Notes: generated by a model from the sequence alone, not told the origin. 32,485 nucleotides of DNA from JBBSVE01 sp038233815 (GCA_038233815.1 JBBSVE010000014.1:1-32485), one strand, 5' to 3'. Positions 7,712 through 16,329 are shown, counted from the first letter of the stretch. Numbers and translations: made by a program.

Positions 7712-10129
7712 TCAGGACCGCAGCGTGCCGCCGGTCGCCTTGGCAACCTTCTCCACGATCCTGTCGCTCACGGCCTCGATCTCCGCGTCGGTCAGGGTTG
7801 CGTCTTTCGGTTGCAGGCGCACGGTGAAGGCGATGCTCTTCTTGCCCGCGCCCATCTGCGCCTCGGCCCGCTCCCCCGTGAACTGATCGAACAGCCGCAC
7901 GCTCTCGATCAGCGCCTTGTCCGCCCCCTGAGCCGCGTTGAGCGCGCTTGCCGCCTCGACCCGCGCGTCGACGATGAAGGCAAAATCGCGCTCCACGGCC
8001 TGAAGGTCCGACAGCGCCAGTGCGGGCCGTGTCGGGGTCTTCACCTTCGGCAAAGGCCCGTTGGCGATCAGCAGCGTGAAGGCGACGGCGGTGCCCTTAA
8101 CGTCCATCGCGCGCAAAACTCCTGGATGCACCTCGCCGAAGGTGGCGAGGATGGTCGGCCCCAGCGCCATGCTGCCCGAGCGTCCGGGGTGAAACCAGTC
8201 CGGCACCTTGCGGTTGATCTGCGTCCGGGCAGGCGCGCCCAACGCGGCCAGAACCGCCTCCGCATCCGCCTTCGCGTCGAAGATGTCGACGGCGCGACGC
8301 GCTCCGTAGGGACCACGCGGGGCGGTGTGGCCGATCCGCAGCCCCGTCGCGTGGAGCGTCTGCGCGCCAGGTTCGCCGCCGTGGAACACCGGGCCGACCT
8401 CGGTCAGCGCCAGATCCATGAAGCCCCGCGCCTGATTGCGCGCAGCGGCAGCCAGCAGCCCCGGCAACAGGTCGGGGCGCATGTGCGACATCGCCGTCGA
8501 GATCGGGTTTTCCACCCGCACCGCATCGCTGCCACCGCCGAACAGCCGCGCCGCCGCTTCCGCGATGAAGCTGTAGGTCACGCATTCGTTGTAGCCGAGT
8601 GCTGCCAGCGTGCGCCGCGCGCTCCGCTCCCGGGTCTGGAGCGGGGTGAGGATCGGGCGCGGAACGCCCGGCGCGGGGCGCGGCAGCGGTTGACCCACCA
8701 GCCGGGACAGCGAGGCGACGCGGGCCACCTCCTCCACCAGATCGGCGTCGCCCTGCACGTCGGGGCGCCACGGGGGCGGCACGGCATCGGTGCCGTCGAG
8801 CGTGAAGCCCAACGCGTCCAGCGTGCGGCGCTGTTCGGCCTCGGCCACGTCGAGGCCGACGAGGCTCCGCGTCCGCGCGGGGTCGAAGCGGTAGTGCCGG
8901 GTCGTGTCGGGCACGGCGCCGTCGAGGACGACCTCCGACGCCTCCCCGCCGCACAGATCGAGGATCATCCGGGTCGCCAGCGCCAGTCCCGGCAGGGTGA
9001 AGGCCGGGTCCACCCCCCGCTCGAACCGGTAGCGCGCGTCGGAGTTCAGCCGCAGCGCGCGGCCTGTGGTGGCGATGGAGATCGGATCCCAGAAGGCGGA
9101 TTCCAGAAATACATCGGTCGTCGCGGCGGATACGCCCGACGCCTCCCCGCCCATCACACCGGCGAGTGATTCCGGGCCGTTGTCGTCAGAGATTACCATC
9201 ATCCCCGGCGCTAAATCGTAGCTTTTTCCGTCGAGTGCCAACAGCGTCTCGCCGCCCTTCGCCGGATGGATATGCAGGCTCCCCTCGACCAAGCCCGCAT
9301 CGAAGACATGCAGCGGGCGATTGAGGCCGATGGTGAAGAAATTCGTGATGTCGACCAGTGCCGAGATCGGGCGCAGGCCAATGGCGCGCAGCCGCGCCTG
9401 CAACCAGTCCGGCGAGGCGCCGTTCGTGACGCCGCGAATGACCCGGCCGGCGAAGAGGGGGCAGCCCTTCGCCTTCAGCTCCGCCGCCACTTCGACGCGG
9501 ATCGGGCACGCAAAGCTGCCGGGGATCTCCGGCACGTCGAGCGGTGCAAGCACGCCCAGACCCCGCGCGGCCAGATCGCGCGCCAACCCCCGGACGCCCA
9601 GCGCATCGGGGCGGTTCGGCGTGATCTTGACGTAGATCATCGGGTCGTTCAGCCCCCGGTAGTCGATGAACCGCACGCCCAGCGGCGCGTCCCCGGGCAG
9701 TTCGATGATCCCGTCGTGCGCGTCCGAGAGCATCAGCTCCCGCTCCGAACAAAGCATCCCATTGCTTTCCACCCCCCGGATCACGCCGGGCTTGAGGTCG
9801 ACGCCGGTGCCCGGGACATGGGTGCCGGGGGGGGCGAAGACGCCCACCAGACCGGTGCGCGCATTGGGCGCGCCGCAGACGACCTGAACCTCCTCGGACG
9901 CGCCCTCCGGCCCGTCGGGCCATGTCTCCACCCGGCAGACCCGCAGGCGGTCGGCGTCGGGATGTTGCACCGCTTCGATGACGCGGGCGATGCGGAACGC
10001 GCCGAGGCTGTCCATCGGATTCTCCACGCCCTCGACCTCGTGGCCAAGGTCGGTCAGCGCCTCGAGGAGCACGCCAAGCGGCGCATCCGTCTCGAGATGA
10101 TCCTTGAGCCAGGAGAGGGTGAACTTCAT
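7712..10129 (-). CDS. pheT: Phenylalanine--tRNA ligase beta subunit
   Basis: The 805-residue beta chain of the heterotetrameric enzyme that charges tRNA-Phe. In order it shows an N-terminal start typical of the family (MKFTLSWLKDHL), an OB-fold tRNA-binding domain (about residues 39-150), the B3/B4 editing region (about 215-390), the B5 domain (about 400-475), a catalytic-like core and a C-terminal ferredoxin-fold anticodon-binding domain (about 715-804, including LFDQFTGE). The start at 10129 matches the conserved N-terminus; earlier in-frame codons run into the pheS-pheT spacer. pheS lies 61 bp upstream on the same strand, the usual pairing, so the subunits are made together. Confidence 0.97.
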   Translation of the reverse strand: MKFTLSWLKDHLETDAPLGVLLEALTDLGHEVEGVENPMDSLGAFRIARVIEAVQHPDADRLRVCRVETWPDGPEGASEEVQVVCGAPNARTGLVGVFAPPGTHVPGTGVDLKPGVIRGVESNGMLCSERELMLSDAHDGIIELPGDAPLGVRFIDYRGLNDPMIYVKITPNRPDALGVRGLARDLAARGLGVLAPLDVPEIPGSFACPIRVEVAAELKAKGCPLFAGRVIRGVTNGASPDWLQARLRAIGLRPISALVDITNFFTIGLNRPLHVFDAGLVEGSLHIHPAKGGETLLALDGKSYDLAPGMMVISDDNGPESLAGVMGGEASGVSAATTDVFLESAFWDPISIATTGRALRLNSDARYRFERGVDPAFTLPGLALATRMILDLCGGEASEVVLDGAVPDTTRHYRFDPARTRSLVGLDVAEAEQRRTLDALGFTLDGTDAVPPPWRPDVQGDADLVEEVARVASLSRLVGQPLPRPAPGVPRPILTPLQTRERSARRTLAALGYNECVTYSFIAEAAARLFGGGSDAVRVENPISTAMSHMRPDLLPGLLAAAARNQARGFMDLALTEVGPVFHGGEPGAQTLHATGLRIGHTAPRGPYGARRAVDIFDAKADAEAVLAALGAPARTQINRKVPDWFHPGRSGSMALGPTILATFGEVHPGVLRAMDVKGTAVAFTLLIANGPLPKVKTPTRPALALSDLQAVERDFAFIVDARVEAASALNAAQGADKALIESVRLFDQFTGERAEAQMGAGKKSIAFTVRLQPKDATLTDAEIEAVSDRIVEKVAKATGGTLRS

Positions 10130-10190
10130 GTCTCGCTCCACATTGGGCGTATCGCGGCCAGCAGGGGCCGGTTCGGATGCATCGCGGCCC

Positions 10191-11273
10191 TCAGGCGGAA
10201 AGCCCGCCCGCGAGGTCGGGCATGTCAAGCGCGCGAAAGCCGTAATGGCGCAGCCAGCGCAGGTCGCTCTCGAAGAAGGCGCGCAGATCGGGGATGCCGT
10301 ATTTAAGCATCGCGATCCGGTCGATGCCCATGCCGAAGGCGAAGCCTTGCCACTGGGTCGGATCGACGCCTGCCGCGCGCAGCACCTTTTCGTGCACCAT
10401 GCCGGAACCGAGGATCTCCATCCAGCCGTCGCCCTCGCCGATCTTGAGCTGGCCCCCGGCCCAGGAGCAACGGATGTCGACCTCCGCCGAGGGTTCGGTG
10501 AAGGGAAAATGGCTGGCGCGGAACCGCAGTTCCACCGAGGGCACCTCGAAGAAGGCGCGGCAGAACTCCTCCAGCACCCATTTCAGATGCGCCATGGTGA
10601 TGTCGCGGTCGATCGCCAGACCCTCGACCTGATGGAACATGGGCGAGTGGGTCTGGTCCATATCCATGCGGTAGACCCGGCCCGGTGCGATCACCCGAAT
10701 CGGCGCGCCCTGTTCCGTCATCGCGCGGATTTGCACCGGCGAGGTGTGGGTCCGAAGCACATGCGGCGGGCGGTCGTCGGACGCGTCGCGATGCATGAAG
10801 AATGTGTCATGCTCCTGCCGCGCGGGATGTTCTGGCGGGATGTTGAGCGCGTCGAAATTATACCAGTCGCTCTCGATCTGCGGGCCTTCGGCGACGGCAA
10901 AGCCCATGTCGGCGAAGATCACGGTCAGCTCGTCCATCACCTGACTGACCGGATGGATCGTGCCCTGCGGACGCATCCGCGCGGGCAACGTCACGTCGAG
11001 CCATTCCGAGCGCAGACGTTCATCCAGCACCGCATCGGCGAGTGCGGCCTTACGTGCACGCAGGGCGGCGTCGATCTCGTCCTTCAGCGCATTGAGGGCG
11101 GCACCGGCACTCTGACGCTCAGCGGGCTCCATGCGGCCCAGTTCGCGCATCTTCAGACTGATCTCGCCCTTCTTGCCGACGGCGGCGAGGCGCACCGCCT
11201 CCAGCGCGGGCTCATCTGCCGCATCGGTCAGCGCGGTCATGGTGCGGGCGCGAAGATCCTCGAGCGATGGCAT
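10191..11273 (-). CDS. pheS: Phenylalanine--tRNA ligase alpha subunit
   Basis: The 360-residue catalytic alpha chain. An N-terminal coiled-coil arm (about residues 1-90) precedes the class II aminoacylation core. Motif 2 is seen in FHQVEGLAID and motif 3 in the GFAFGMGIDRIAML stretch. The HPARQEHDTFF segment common to PheS is also present. The start at 11273 gives the expected MPSLEDL N-terminus. Between rplT and this gene lie an intrinsic terminator (11347-11374) and a candidate promoter (11301-11329). pheST therefore looks able to be transcribed independently of the ribosomal protein genes. No Phe-rich leader peptide of the enteric pheM type is present. Confidence 0.97.
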   Translation of the reverse strand: MPSLEDLRARTMTALTDAADEPALEAVRLAAVGKKGEISLKMRELGRMEPAERQSAGAALNALKDEIDAALRARKAALADAVLDERLRSEWLDVTLPARMRPQGTIHPVSQVMDELTVIFADMGFAVAEGPQIESDWYNFDALNIPPEHPARQEHDTFFMHRDASDDRPPHVLRTHTSPVQIRAMTEQGAPIRVIAPGRVYRMDMDQTHSPMFHQVEGLAIDRDITMAHLKWVLEEFCRAFFEVPSVELRFRASHFPFTEPSAEVDIRCSWAGGQLKIGEGDGWMEILGSGMVHEKVLRAAGVDPTQWQGFAFGMGIDRIAMLKYGIPDLRAFFESDLRWLRHYGFRALDMPDLAGGLSA

Positions 11274-11300
11274 GGGCGGGGCTCCGGTCTGGGTGGCTCG

Positions 11301-11329
11301 GTACTAGCGGCGCCGGCGGGTGGATGCAA
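11301..11329 (-). promoter_or_regulatory. Candidate pheST promoter
   Basis: Read on the minus strand, TTGCAT (11329-11324), a 17-base spacer and TAGTAC (11306-11301) lie 28 bp before the pheS start. The -35 has the TTG core typical of Rhodobacterales promoters; the -10 is only fair. Its position directly after the rplT terminator supports it. Confidence 0.5.
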
Positions 11330-11346
11330 GCCGAACGGCCGACATG

Positions 11347-11374
11347 GAAAAGCCCCGCGCTGGTGGCGGGGCTT
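11347..11374 (-). terminator. Intrinsic terminator after rplT
   Basis: On the minus strand AGCCCCGC (11373-11366) and GCGGGGCT (11358-11351) form a perfect 8-bp GC stem with a 7-base loop, followed by TTT. It lies 23 bp past the rplT stop and ends the rpmI-rplT transcript, or attenuates read-through into pheST. Confidence 0.8.
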
Positions 11375-11396
11375 CAGGCGCGTCCGGGGGCTGAAG

Positions 11397-11774
11397 TCAG
11401 GTTGCGGCCGGAGCACCCGCCGCGTCATGCGCCTGCTTTGCGATGGCGTTGAACGCATCGGGTTCATGCACCGCGAGATCGGCCAAAACCTTGCGATCGA
11501 TGTCGATCCCGGCCAGCATCAGGCCGTTGATGAAGCGCGAATAGGTGAAGGCGGGGTCGAACAGCCGAACCGCCGCGTTGATCCGCTGGATCCACAAGGC
11601 GCGGAAGTTGCGCTTGCGGGTCTTGCGATCGCGCGTCGCATATTGGTTGGCCTTGTCGACCGCCTGCGTCGCGGTGCGGAAGTTGGTCGAGCGGGCGGCA
11701 TAGTAGCCCTTGGCGGCCTTGATGACCTTGCGGTGGCGGGCGTGGGTGACGACGCCGGATTTTACACGGGACAT
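11397..11774 (-). CDS. rplT: 50S ribosomal protein L20
   Basis: A 125-residue, highly basic protein of the large ribosomal subunit, needed for early 50S assembly. The family hallmarks are present: the N-terminal arm MSRVKSGVVTHARHRKVIK, the GYYAARSTNFR segment, RKRNFRALWIQRINAA, and the globular half with FINGL and GIDIDRKVLADLA. The length is normal, with a short Ala-rich tail. It follows rpmI by 12 bp and shares its promoter; an intrinsic terminator lies just downstream. In many bacteria L20 represses this operon, but no specific binding structure can be identified here. infC, the usual first gene of the operon elsewhere, is not upstream in this window. Confidence 0.98.
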   Translation of the reverse strand: MSRVKSGVVTHARHRKVIKAAKGYYAARSTNFRTATQAVDKANQYATRDRKTRKRNFRALWIQRINAAVRLFDPAFTYSRFINGLMLAGIDIDRKVLADLAVHEPDAFNAIAKQAHDAAGAPAAT

Positions 11775-11786
11775 GGTGTGTTCTCC

Positions 11787-11987
11787 TTACCGGTCGTACG
11801 GCATGTATTTCTTGACGATCTTCGCATCCGCCGGGCACAGGATCATGGTCCCGGTCACGTCGCGGATGAATTTCGTCGTGCGTTTGATCATGCCGTGGCG
11901 CTTGCCGGCGGGGCCGGCCTTCACCTTGCCGGTAGCGGTGAAGCTGAAGCGCTTCTTCGCTGCCGATTTGGTCTTCATCTTGGGCAT
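11787..11987 (-). CDS. rpmI: 50S ribosomal protein L35
   Basis: A 66-residue basic protein of the large ribosomal subunit. It begins with the canonical MPKMKTKSAAKKRF and has the GKRHGMIKRTTK core and a C-terminal KKYMPY. The start at 11987 is chosen because it is the conserved N-terminus and AGGAG lies about seven bases before it. An ATG two codons upstream is possible but overlaps the ribosome-site spacing. It is the first gene of the rpmI-rplT pair, with a strong candidate promoter at 12065-12093, about 78 bp upstream. Confidence 0.98.
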   Translation of the reverse strand: MPKMKTKSAAKKRFSFTATGKVKAGPAGKRHGMIKRTTKFIRDVTGTMILCPADAKIVKKYMPYDR

Positions 11988-12064
11988 TTCCATCTCCTGT
12001 CCGTGGGGCGGTGAACGCGCGACTCGGCATGCCACTTCGGCCGGACGCGCGGTTTGAACGGTGC

Positions 12065-12093
12065 GCTATAGGGGGGTGCGGCCGATTGCGCAA
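12065..12093 (-). promoter_or_regulatory. Strong candidate promoter for rpmI-rplT
   Basis: On the minus strand TTGCGC (12093-12088), exactly 17 bases, then TATAGC (12070-12065). It lies in the 116-bp space between the small membrane protein gene and rpmI, leaving a leader of roughly 70 bases. It is one of the best sigma-70-like matches in the window. Confidence 0.7.
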
Positions 12094-12103
12094 GCGCAAA
12101 GGG

Positions 12104-12328
12104 TCATCTCATCACGCGGCCGATGACGTGATAGACGGCGTCGGGCACATCCTTCAGGCGGTATCCCCCCGGCTTGTCGTTGACCGCCAGCACGATCAGC
12201 GCACCCGCCACCAGAACGGCCGCCACCCCCACGCGCGGCGCGCGATCCTCCTGCAAGGCGGACACCAGCGACGGCACCGCGAGGATGCCGATCACGAGGC
12301 CGATCACCAGCATGATGTCGGGGTCCAT
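12104..12328 (-). CDS. Small inner-membrane protein of unknown function
   Basis: A 74-residue protein with two predicted membrane segments: about residues 5-24 (MLVIGLVIGILAVPSLVSAL) and about 35-52. A short basic loop lies between them. The C-terminal tail has KPGGYRLKDVPDAVYHVI, a pattern I associate with small Rhodobacterales proteins encoded next to pyruvate kinase. The start at 12328 is preferred because it yields a natural membrane-protein N-terminus; an in-frame ATG seven codons upstream also exists, next to a purine-rich stretch. It lies 28 bp downstream of pykA on the same strand and is probably cotranscribed with it. No function is known to me. Confidence 0.75.
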   Translation of the reverse strand: MDPDIMLVIGLVIGILAVPSLVSALQEDRAPRVGVAAVLVAGALIVLAVNDKPGGYRLKDVPDAVYHVIGRVMR

Positions 12329-12356
12329 GATGCCACCCTTTCGCCGCAACCAAGCC

Positions 12357-13805
12357 CTATTCCGGGTCGGCGCGGTAGATCAGGCGCTCGTCGCAGGGGG
12401 CGACGCGGACGATGTTGGTCGTGCCGCGCACGTTGAAGGGCACGCCCGCCGTCACCACGATGAACTCCTTTTCCGTGGCGAAGCCGTCGCGGCGTGCGAC
12501 ACGGGCGGCGGCGATGACCGCGCCCTTGAACCGCTCCTGCATCTCGATGATGGCGCAATGGGTGCCCCAGGTCAGGCACATGCGGCGCGCGGTATCCATC
12601 AGCGGCGTCAGCGCCACGATCGGCACGCGCGGACGCTCTCGCGCGACGAGGCTCACGGTCGTGCCGGTCTGCGAGAAGCAGCAGATCGCCTTGATGTCCG
12701 TCGTCTCCGCGATCTCGCGCGCGGCGGACACGATGGCGTCGGCGACGGTGGTCTTGGTGCTGCGGCGCGAGGCCTCGATGACCTCGCGGTAGGTCGGATC
12801 GCTTTCGACCGAGATCGCGACGCTGTCCATCGTGCGGACCGCCTCCACCGGGTAGGCGCCCGCCGCCGATTCCGCCGACAGCATGATCGCGTCGGCGCCC
12901 TCGTATATCGCGGTGGCCACGTCAGACACCTCGGCCCGCGTGGGGACCGGGCTCTCGATCATCGATTCGAGCATCTGGGTCGCCACGATTACCGGTTTCG
13001 CCGCCGCCCGCGCACCGCGGATCAGCCGCTTCTGGATCGGCGGGACGGCGTGGACGGGCAGTTCCACGCCCAGATCCCCGCGCGCTACCATGATTCCGTC
13101 GGACACGGCGAGGATCGCCGCATAATCCTTTACCGCCGCGGGCTTCTCGATCTTGGACAGGATCGCGGCGCGGCCCTTGGCCAGTTCGCGCGCCTCGGTC
13201 ACGTCCTCGGGGCGCTGCACGAACGACAGCGCCAGCCAGTCGACGCCCAGCGCGCAGGCGAACTCCAGATCCTTGCGGTCCTTCACCGACAGCGCGGCCA
13301 GCGGCAGCACCACGTCGGGCACGTTCACCCCCTTGCGGTTGGAAATGGTGCCCCCGACCGTTACCGTGCAATTGGCGAAATCCTTGCCGCACGCCTCCAC
13401 CTTCAGGCGGATCTTGCCGTCGTTGACCAGCAGCGACGCGCCGGGTTCGAGCGCCGCGAAGATCTCCGGGTGGGGAAGCTGCACACGTTCCGCGCTACCC
13501 GGCTCGTCGGAAAGGTCGAGCCGGAACTTCGCGCCCTCGACCAGCATCTCGCCGTCGTCATGCGCGAAGGTGCCGACGCGCAGTTTCGGCCCCTGAAGGT
13601 CGGCGAGGATGCAGATCGGGCGGCCGGTGTCGGCTTCGATCTTGCGGATGACCGTGTGGCGTGCTGCGATGTCGTCATGCGTCCCGTGGCTCATGTTGAG
13701 GCGGAAGACGTCGGCCCCGGCCTCGAACAGCGCCCGGATCGTGTCGTAGTCGCTGGAGGCGGGGCCAAGCGTGGCCACGATCTTCACGTTGCGCAGGCGT
13801 CTCAT
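12357..13805 (-). CDS. pykA: Pyruvate kinase
   Basis: Converts phosphoenolpyruvate and ADP to pyruvate and ATP, the last step of glycolysis. The 482-residue protein starts with MRRLRNVKIVATLGPAS. It has the substrate-binding LNMSHGTHDD, the signature ILSKIEKPAAV with the catalytic Lys, VARGDLGVELP for the metal and phosphate site, and the C-terminal allosteric domain including FSQTGTTVSLVARERP. The start at 13805 is the conserved one, with GAGGTT upstream. A promoter candidate lies at 13858-13886. The gene is divergent from the N-formylglutamate amidohydrolase gene across 199 bp. I cannot tell the preferred effector (AMP or sugar phosphate) from sequence. Confidence 0.97.
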   Translation of the reverse strand: MRRLRNVKIVATLGPASSDYDTIRALFEAGADVFRLNMSHGTHDDIAARHTVIRKIEADTGRPICILADLQGPKLRVGTFAHDDGEMLVEGAKFRLDLSDEPGSAERVQLPHPEIFAALEPGASLLVNDGKIRLKVEACGKDFANCTVTVGGTISNRKGVNVPDVVLPLAALSVKDRKDLEFACALGVDWLALSFVQRPEDVTEARELAKGRAAILSKIEKPAAVKDYAAILAVSDGIMVARGDLGVELPVHAVPPIQKRLIRGARAAAKPVIVATQMLESMIESPVPTRAEVSDVATAIYEGADAIMLSAESAAGAYPVEAVRTMDSVAISVESDPTYREVIEASRRSTKTTVADAIVSAAREIAETTDIKAICCFSQTGTTVSLVARERPRVPIVALTPLMDTARRMCLTWGTHCAIIEMQERFKGAVIAAARVARRDGFATEKEFIVVTAGVPFNVRGTTNIVRVAPCDERLIYRADPE

Positions 13806-13857
13806 GGGAACCTCGTTTTCTCGGACGGTGCCGACCGGTCGGCCGGGAGCCAAGGGC

Positions 13858-13886
13858 GTTATGGCGGATATGGCGGGAGGCGGCAA
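13858..13886 (-). promoter_or_regulatory. Candidate pykA promoter
   Basis: On the minus strand TTGCCG (13886-13881), a 17-base spacer and CATAAC (13863-13858) lie 52 bp before the pykA start. Four of six -10 positions match the consensus. Confidence 0.55.
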
Positions 13887-14004
13887 CGGGCGGGCGCGTA
13901 TTCCCACAACCGGAGGGTCAATTCGGGGCCGAGGGTGCAATCACGGTTTTCCCCGCGGTCCCGGACCGCTACACCGGAGGCTTGATGACCGGAGGAGGGG
14001 TGCG

Positions 14005-14757
14005 ATGGCGGAGCCGTTCCGCGTTGTGGGGGAGGATCGTGGCGCGCCCTTCCTCGTGACCTGCGACCATGCGACGAACCGGGTGCCGGACGATGTGGGT
14101 GGCGGCGATCTGGGCCTCGCCGCGTCCGACATGGCGCGCCATATCGCCTATGACGTGGGCGCGGCGGGGCTGACGCTGGCCCTGGCCGACGCGCTGGGGG
14201 CGCCCGCAATCCTGTCCGATTTCAGCCGGCTGGTGATCGATCCCAACCGGGGCGAGGACGACCCCACACTGGTGATGAAGCTCTACGACGGCACTATCGT
14301 CCCGGCCAACCGGCATGTCGGGGAGGCGGAGACGGCACGCCGGCTGGATACGCTCTACCGCCCCTATCATGCGGCGCTCGCGCGGCTGGCGGCGCGCCGC
14401 GCGGATACGGTGATCGTGGCGGTCCATTCCTTCACCGCCTGCCTGCGCGGGCGCGCACCGCGACCGTGGCAGGTGGGCGTGCTCCATTCGCCGCTGGATG
14501 ACCGGCTCAGCCGGGCGCTGCTTGCGCGGCTGGCGCTTGTGCCGGGGCTCTGCGTGGGCGACAACGAGCCCTACACAGGCCATCTTCCGGGCGACTCCGT
14601 GGACCGCCATGCCTTGCAGGCCGGGCGGCACAACACGCTGATCGAGGTCCGCAACGACCTGATCGGCGACCATGCGGGGCAGGCGCAGTGGGCGGACCTG
14701 CTGGCGCCCGCGATGGTGGCGGCCTTGAGCGACGTAAGAGGGGACGGCAATGGATGA
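14005..14757 (+). CDS. N-formylglutamate amidohydrolase family protein
   Basis: A 250-residue member of the FGase family (PF05013), whose characterised members hydrolyse N-formyl-glutamate to formate and glutamate at the end of one histidine-degradation route. Seen here are VTCDHATNRVP near the N-terminus, the DFSRLVIDPNRGEDDP motif, VHSFTACLRG and the C-terminal LIEVRNDLI. All are typical. The ATG at 14005 follows GGAGGAGGGG, a very strong ribosome site. No other hut genes are nearby, so the true substrate may be another N-formyl amino acid; many such proteins are found away from histidine genes. It overlaps the next gene by eight bases, making a three-gene unit with the DUF1244 and glycolipid-binding-like genes. 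Confidence 0.88.
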   Translation: MAEPFRVVGEDRGAPFLVTCDHATNRVPDDVGGGDLGLAASDMARHIAYDVGAAGLTLALADALGAPAILSDFSRLVIDPNRGEDDPTLVMKLYDGTIVPANRHVGEAETARRLDTLYRPYHAALARLAARRADTVIVAVHSFTACLRGRAPRPWQVGVLHSPLDDRLSRALLARLALVPGLCVGDNEPYTGHLPGDSVDRHALQAGRHNTLIEVRNDLIGDHAGQAQWADLLAPAMVAALSDVRGDGNG

Positions 14758-15064
14758 CGCGACACGCACCGAACTCGAAGCGGCGGCCTTCCGCAGGCTT
14801 CGCCGACATCTTCTGGACGACCGGCCCGAGGTGCAGAACATCGACCTGATGACCTTGGCCGGGTTCTGCCGGAACTGCCTCAGCCGCTGGTATCAGGAGG
14901 CGGCGACGGAGCGGGGCATCGCCATGGACAAGGACGCGGCGCGGGAAGCGTTCTACGGCATGCCTTTCGACAACTGGCGCCGCGCACACCAGACCGACGC
15001 CGACGCGGGCAAGCAGGCGGCCTTCGACAGCGCCTTTGCGGCCAACGTGGGGACCAAGGCATGA
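14750..15064 (+). CDS. DUF1244 family protein
   Basis: A 104-residue cytoplasmic protein that I recognise as DUF1244 by its core GFCRNCLSRWY (about residues 38-48) and the following YGMPFDNWR. The two Cys in FCRNC are a constant feature of the family and suggest metal binding or redox sensitivity, but no function is established. It starts inside the last codons of the amidohydrolase gene (8-base overlap), and its stop overlaps the next start (ATGA). It is therefore translated as part of a tight three-gene unit. The composition is normal for the region. Confidence 0.9.
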   Translation: MDDATRTELEAAAFRRLRRHLLDDRPEVQNIDLMTLAGFCRNCLSRWYQEAATERGIAMDKDAAREAFYGMPFDNWRRAHQTDADAGKQAAFDSAFAANVGTKA

Positions 15065-15618
15065 TCGCCGGATCGCATGTGATGATGTGGATGGCCGAGC
15101 CGCCGCCCGGCAACGACGCCTGCCGCTTCGCGCTCAATTCCCGGAGCCTGCTGATCGAGGGATCGAGCCGCAAAGGCACCGACATGGCGACCCGATACCG
15201 GGTGCGCGCGACCCTGCAGGGCGAGACCCGGCGCTGCCGGATCGAGCGTCGCGACCGCCGCATCCTGATCGAGCGGGAGGCGGACGGCCACTGGTCCATG
15301 GACGGCGTCGCGGTGCCGGGCGTCGAGGGTGCGCTGGACGTCGATCTCGGTTTTTCGCCCGCGACGAATACGCTGCCGATCCGGCGACTCGGCCTCGCCG
15401 TGGGCGAGGAGGCCCGGATCATGGCCGCGTGGCTCGATCCGTCCGACTGGACGCTGAAGCCAATGGCGCAGACCTATCGGCGGACCGGAGAGTTGGGCTG
15501 GCATTTCTCCTCGCCGGGGGTGGAGGTCGATCTGACGGTGGACGGGTTCGGGGCGGTAACGCGCTATCCCGGCCACTGGATCAGCGCTGACGTGGCGGTT
15601 CCGGCCGACGCAGGCTAG
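15061..15618 (+). CDS. Putative glycolipid-binding family protein (PF06475-like)
   Basis: A 185-residue protein with no signal peptide or membrane segment. Features I associate with the Glycolipid_bind family (formerly DUF1089) are visible: a strand-rich body, the segment DLGFSPATNTLPIRRLGL (about residues 96-113) and a C-terminal LTVDGFGAVTRYPGHW. The family is named for weak structural similarity to a glycolipid carrier; a biochemical role is not settled. The start ATG overlaps the stop of the DUF1244 gene (ATGA), so expression is coupled. The family call rests mainly on the ATNTLPIRRL motif. Confidence 0.75.
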   Translation: MIAGSHVMMWMAEPPPGNDACRFALNSRSLLIEGSSRKGTDMATRYRVRATLQGETRRCRIERRDRRILIEREADGHWSMDGVAVPGVEGALDVDLGFSPATNTLPIRRLGLAVGEEARIMAAWLDPSDWTLKPMAQTYRRTGELGWHFSSPGVEVDLTVDGFGAVTRYPGHWISADVAVPADAG

Positions 15619-15678
15619 CCACCCGCGTCACGCAAACGTGGCGTGGAAATTCGGGGCGTCTTGCCCTATCTTGGGGTC

Positions 15679-16323
15679 ATGGTTCGCGATCGTCCCCTCT
15701 ACAGCCGCGCGGAATGGATCAGCGATGCGGTGATCCACGTCTCCGGCCTGACCATCGCGCTGATGGGGGTGCCGGTGCTGATCGTGCTGGCGGTGATCTT
15801 CGGCGGGAACGCGGCCACGGTGGTGGGCGTGTCGGTCTATGCCGCGACCATGGTTGGCATGATCCTGTGCTCCGCGCTCTACAACATGGTGCGCTCGCCC
15901 CGCTGGTCGGGGTTTCTGCGCGGGCTCGACCATTCCGCGATCTATGCCAAGATAGCAGGCACCTACACGCCCTTCACGCTGATGTCGGGGCATGGCGGCT
16001 ACCTGCTGGCCGGGCTCTGGGGCGCGGCGCTGGCGGGGACCGGCCTGCGCATCCTGTCGCCGGACCGGATGAAGTGGCTGGGGCTTGCGATCTATCTCGG
16101 CATGGGGTGGGCGGGGCTGCTGACGGGCGGCGTCGTATTCGCCTCGCTCACCACGTCGGTGATGGTGCTGATCCTCATAGGCGGCGGGCTCTATACCGTG
16201 GGCGTGGCGTTCTTCCTCGCGAGCGGGCTGCGCTATCACTACACAATCTGGCACGGCTTTGTGCTGGCCGCGACCGGCGTCTTCTATGCCGCCGTGGTGA
16301 CGCATCTGGTGCAGAGCGCCTGA
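15679..16323 (+). CDS. Hemolysin III / PAQR family membrane protein (TrhA-like)
   Basis: A 214-residue integral membrane protein with about seven predicted helices. Family landmarks include SDAVIHVSG in the first helix, LDHSAIYAKIAGTYTPF in the middle and IWHGFVLA in the last helix. Bacterial relatives affect membrane energetics and lipid homeostasis; the hemolysin name is historical. The ATG at 15679 is chosen because MVRDRPLYSRAEWISD fits the family start; a GTG at 15643 would add 12 residues. One oddity is that the last-helix His pair is spaced HYTIWH (four residues between), whereas I recall HxxxH, and a later His is replaced by aromatic residues. It ends six bases from the convergent aminotransferase stop. 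Confidence 0.88.
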   Translation: MVRDRPLYSRAEWISDAVIHVSGLTIALMGVPVLIVLAVIFGGNAATVVGVSVYAATMVGMILCSALYNMVRSPRWSGFLRGLDHSAIYAKIAGTYTPFTLMSGHGGYLLAGLWGAALAGTGLRILSPDRMKWLGLAIYLGMGWAGLLTGGVVFASLTTSVMVLILIGGGLYTVGVAFFLASGLRYHYTIWHGFVLAATGVFYAAVVTHLVQSA

Positions 16324-16329
16324 CACCGC

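Noticed and set aside
11304..11345. A 13-residue minus-strand frame between rplT and pheS as a pheM-like leader peptide
   Set aside because: It contains no Phe codons and is Arg-rich, so it could not sense Phe-tRNA. It also lacks a ribosome site.
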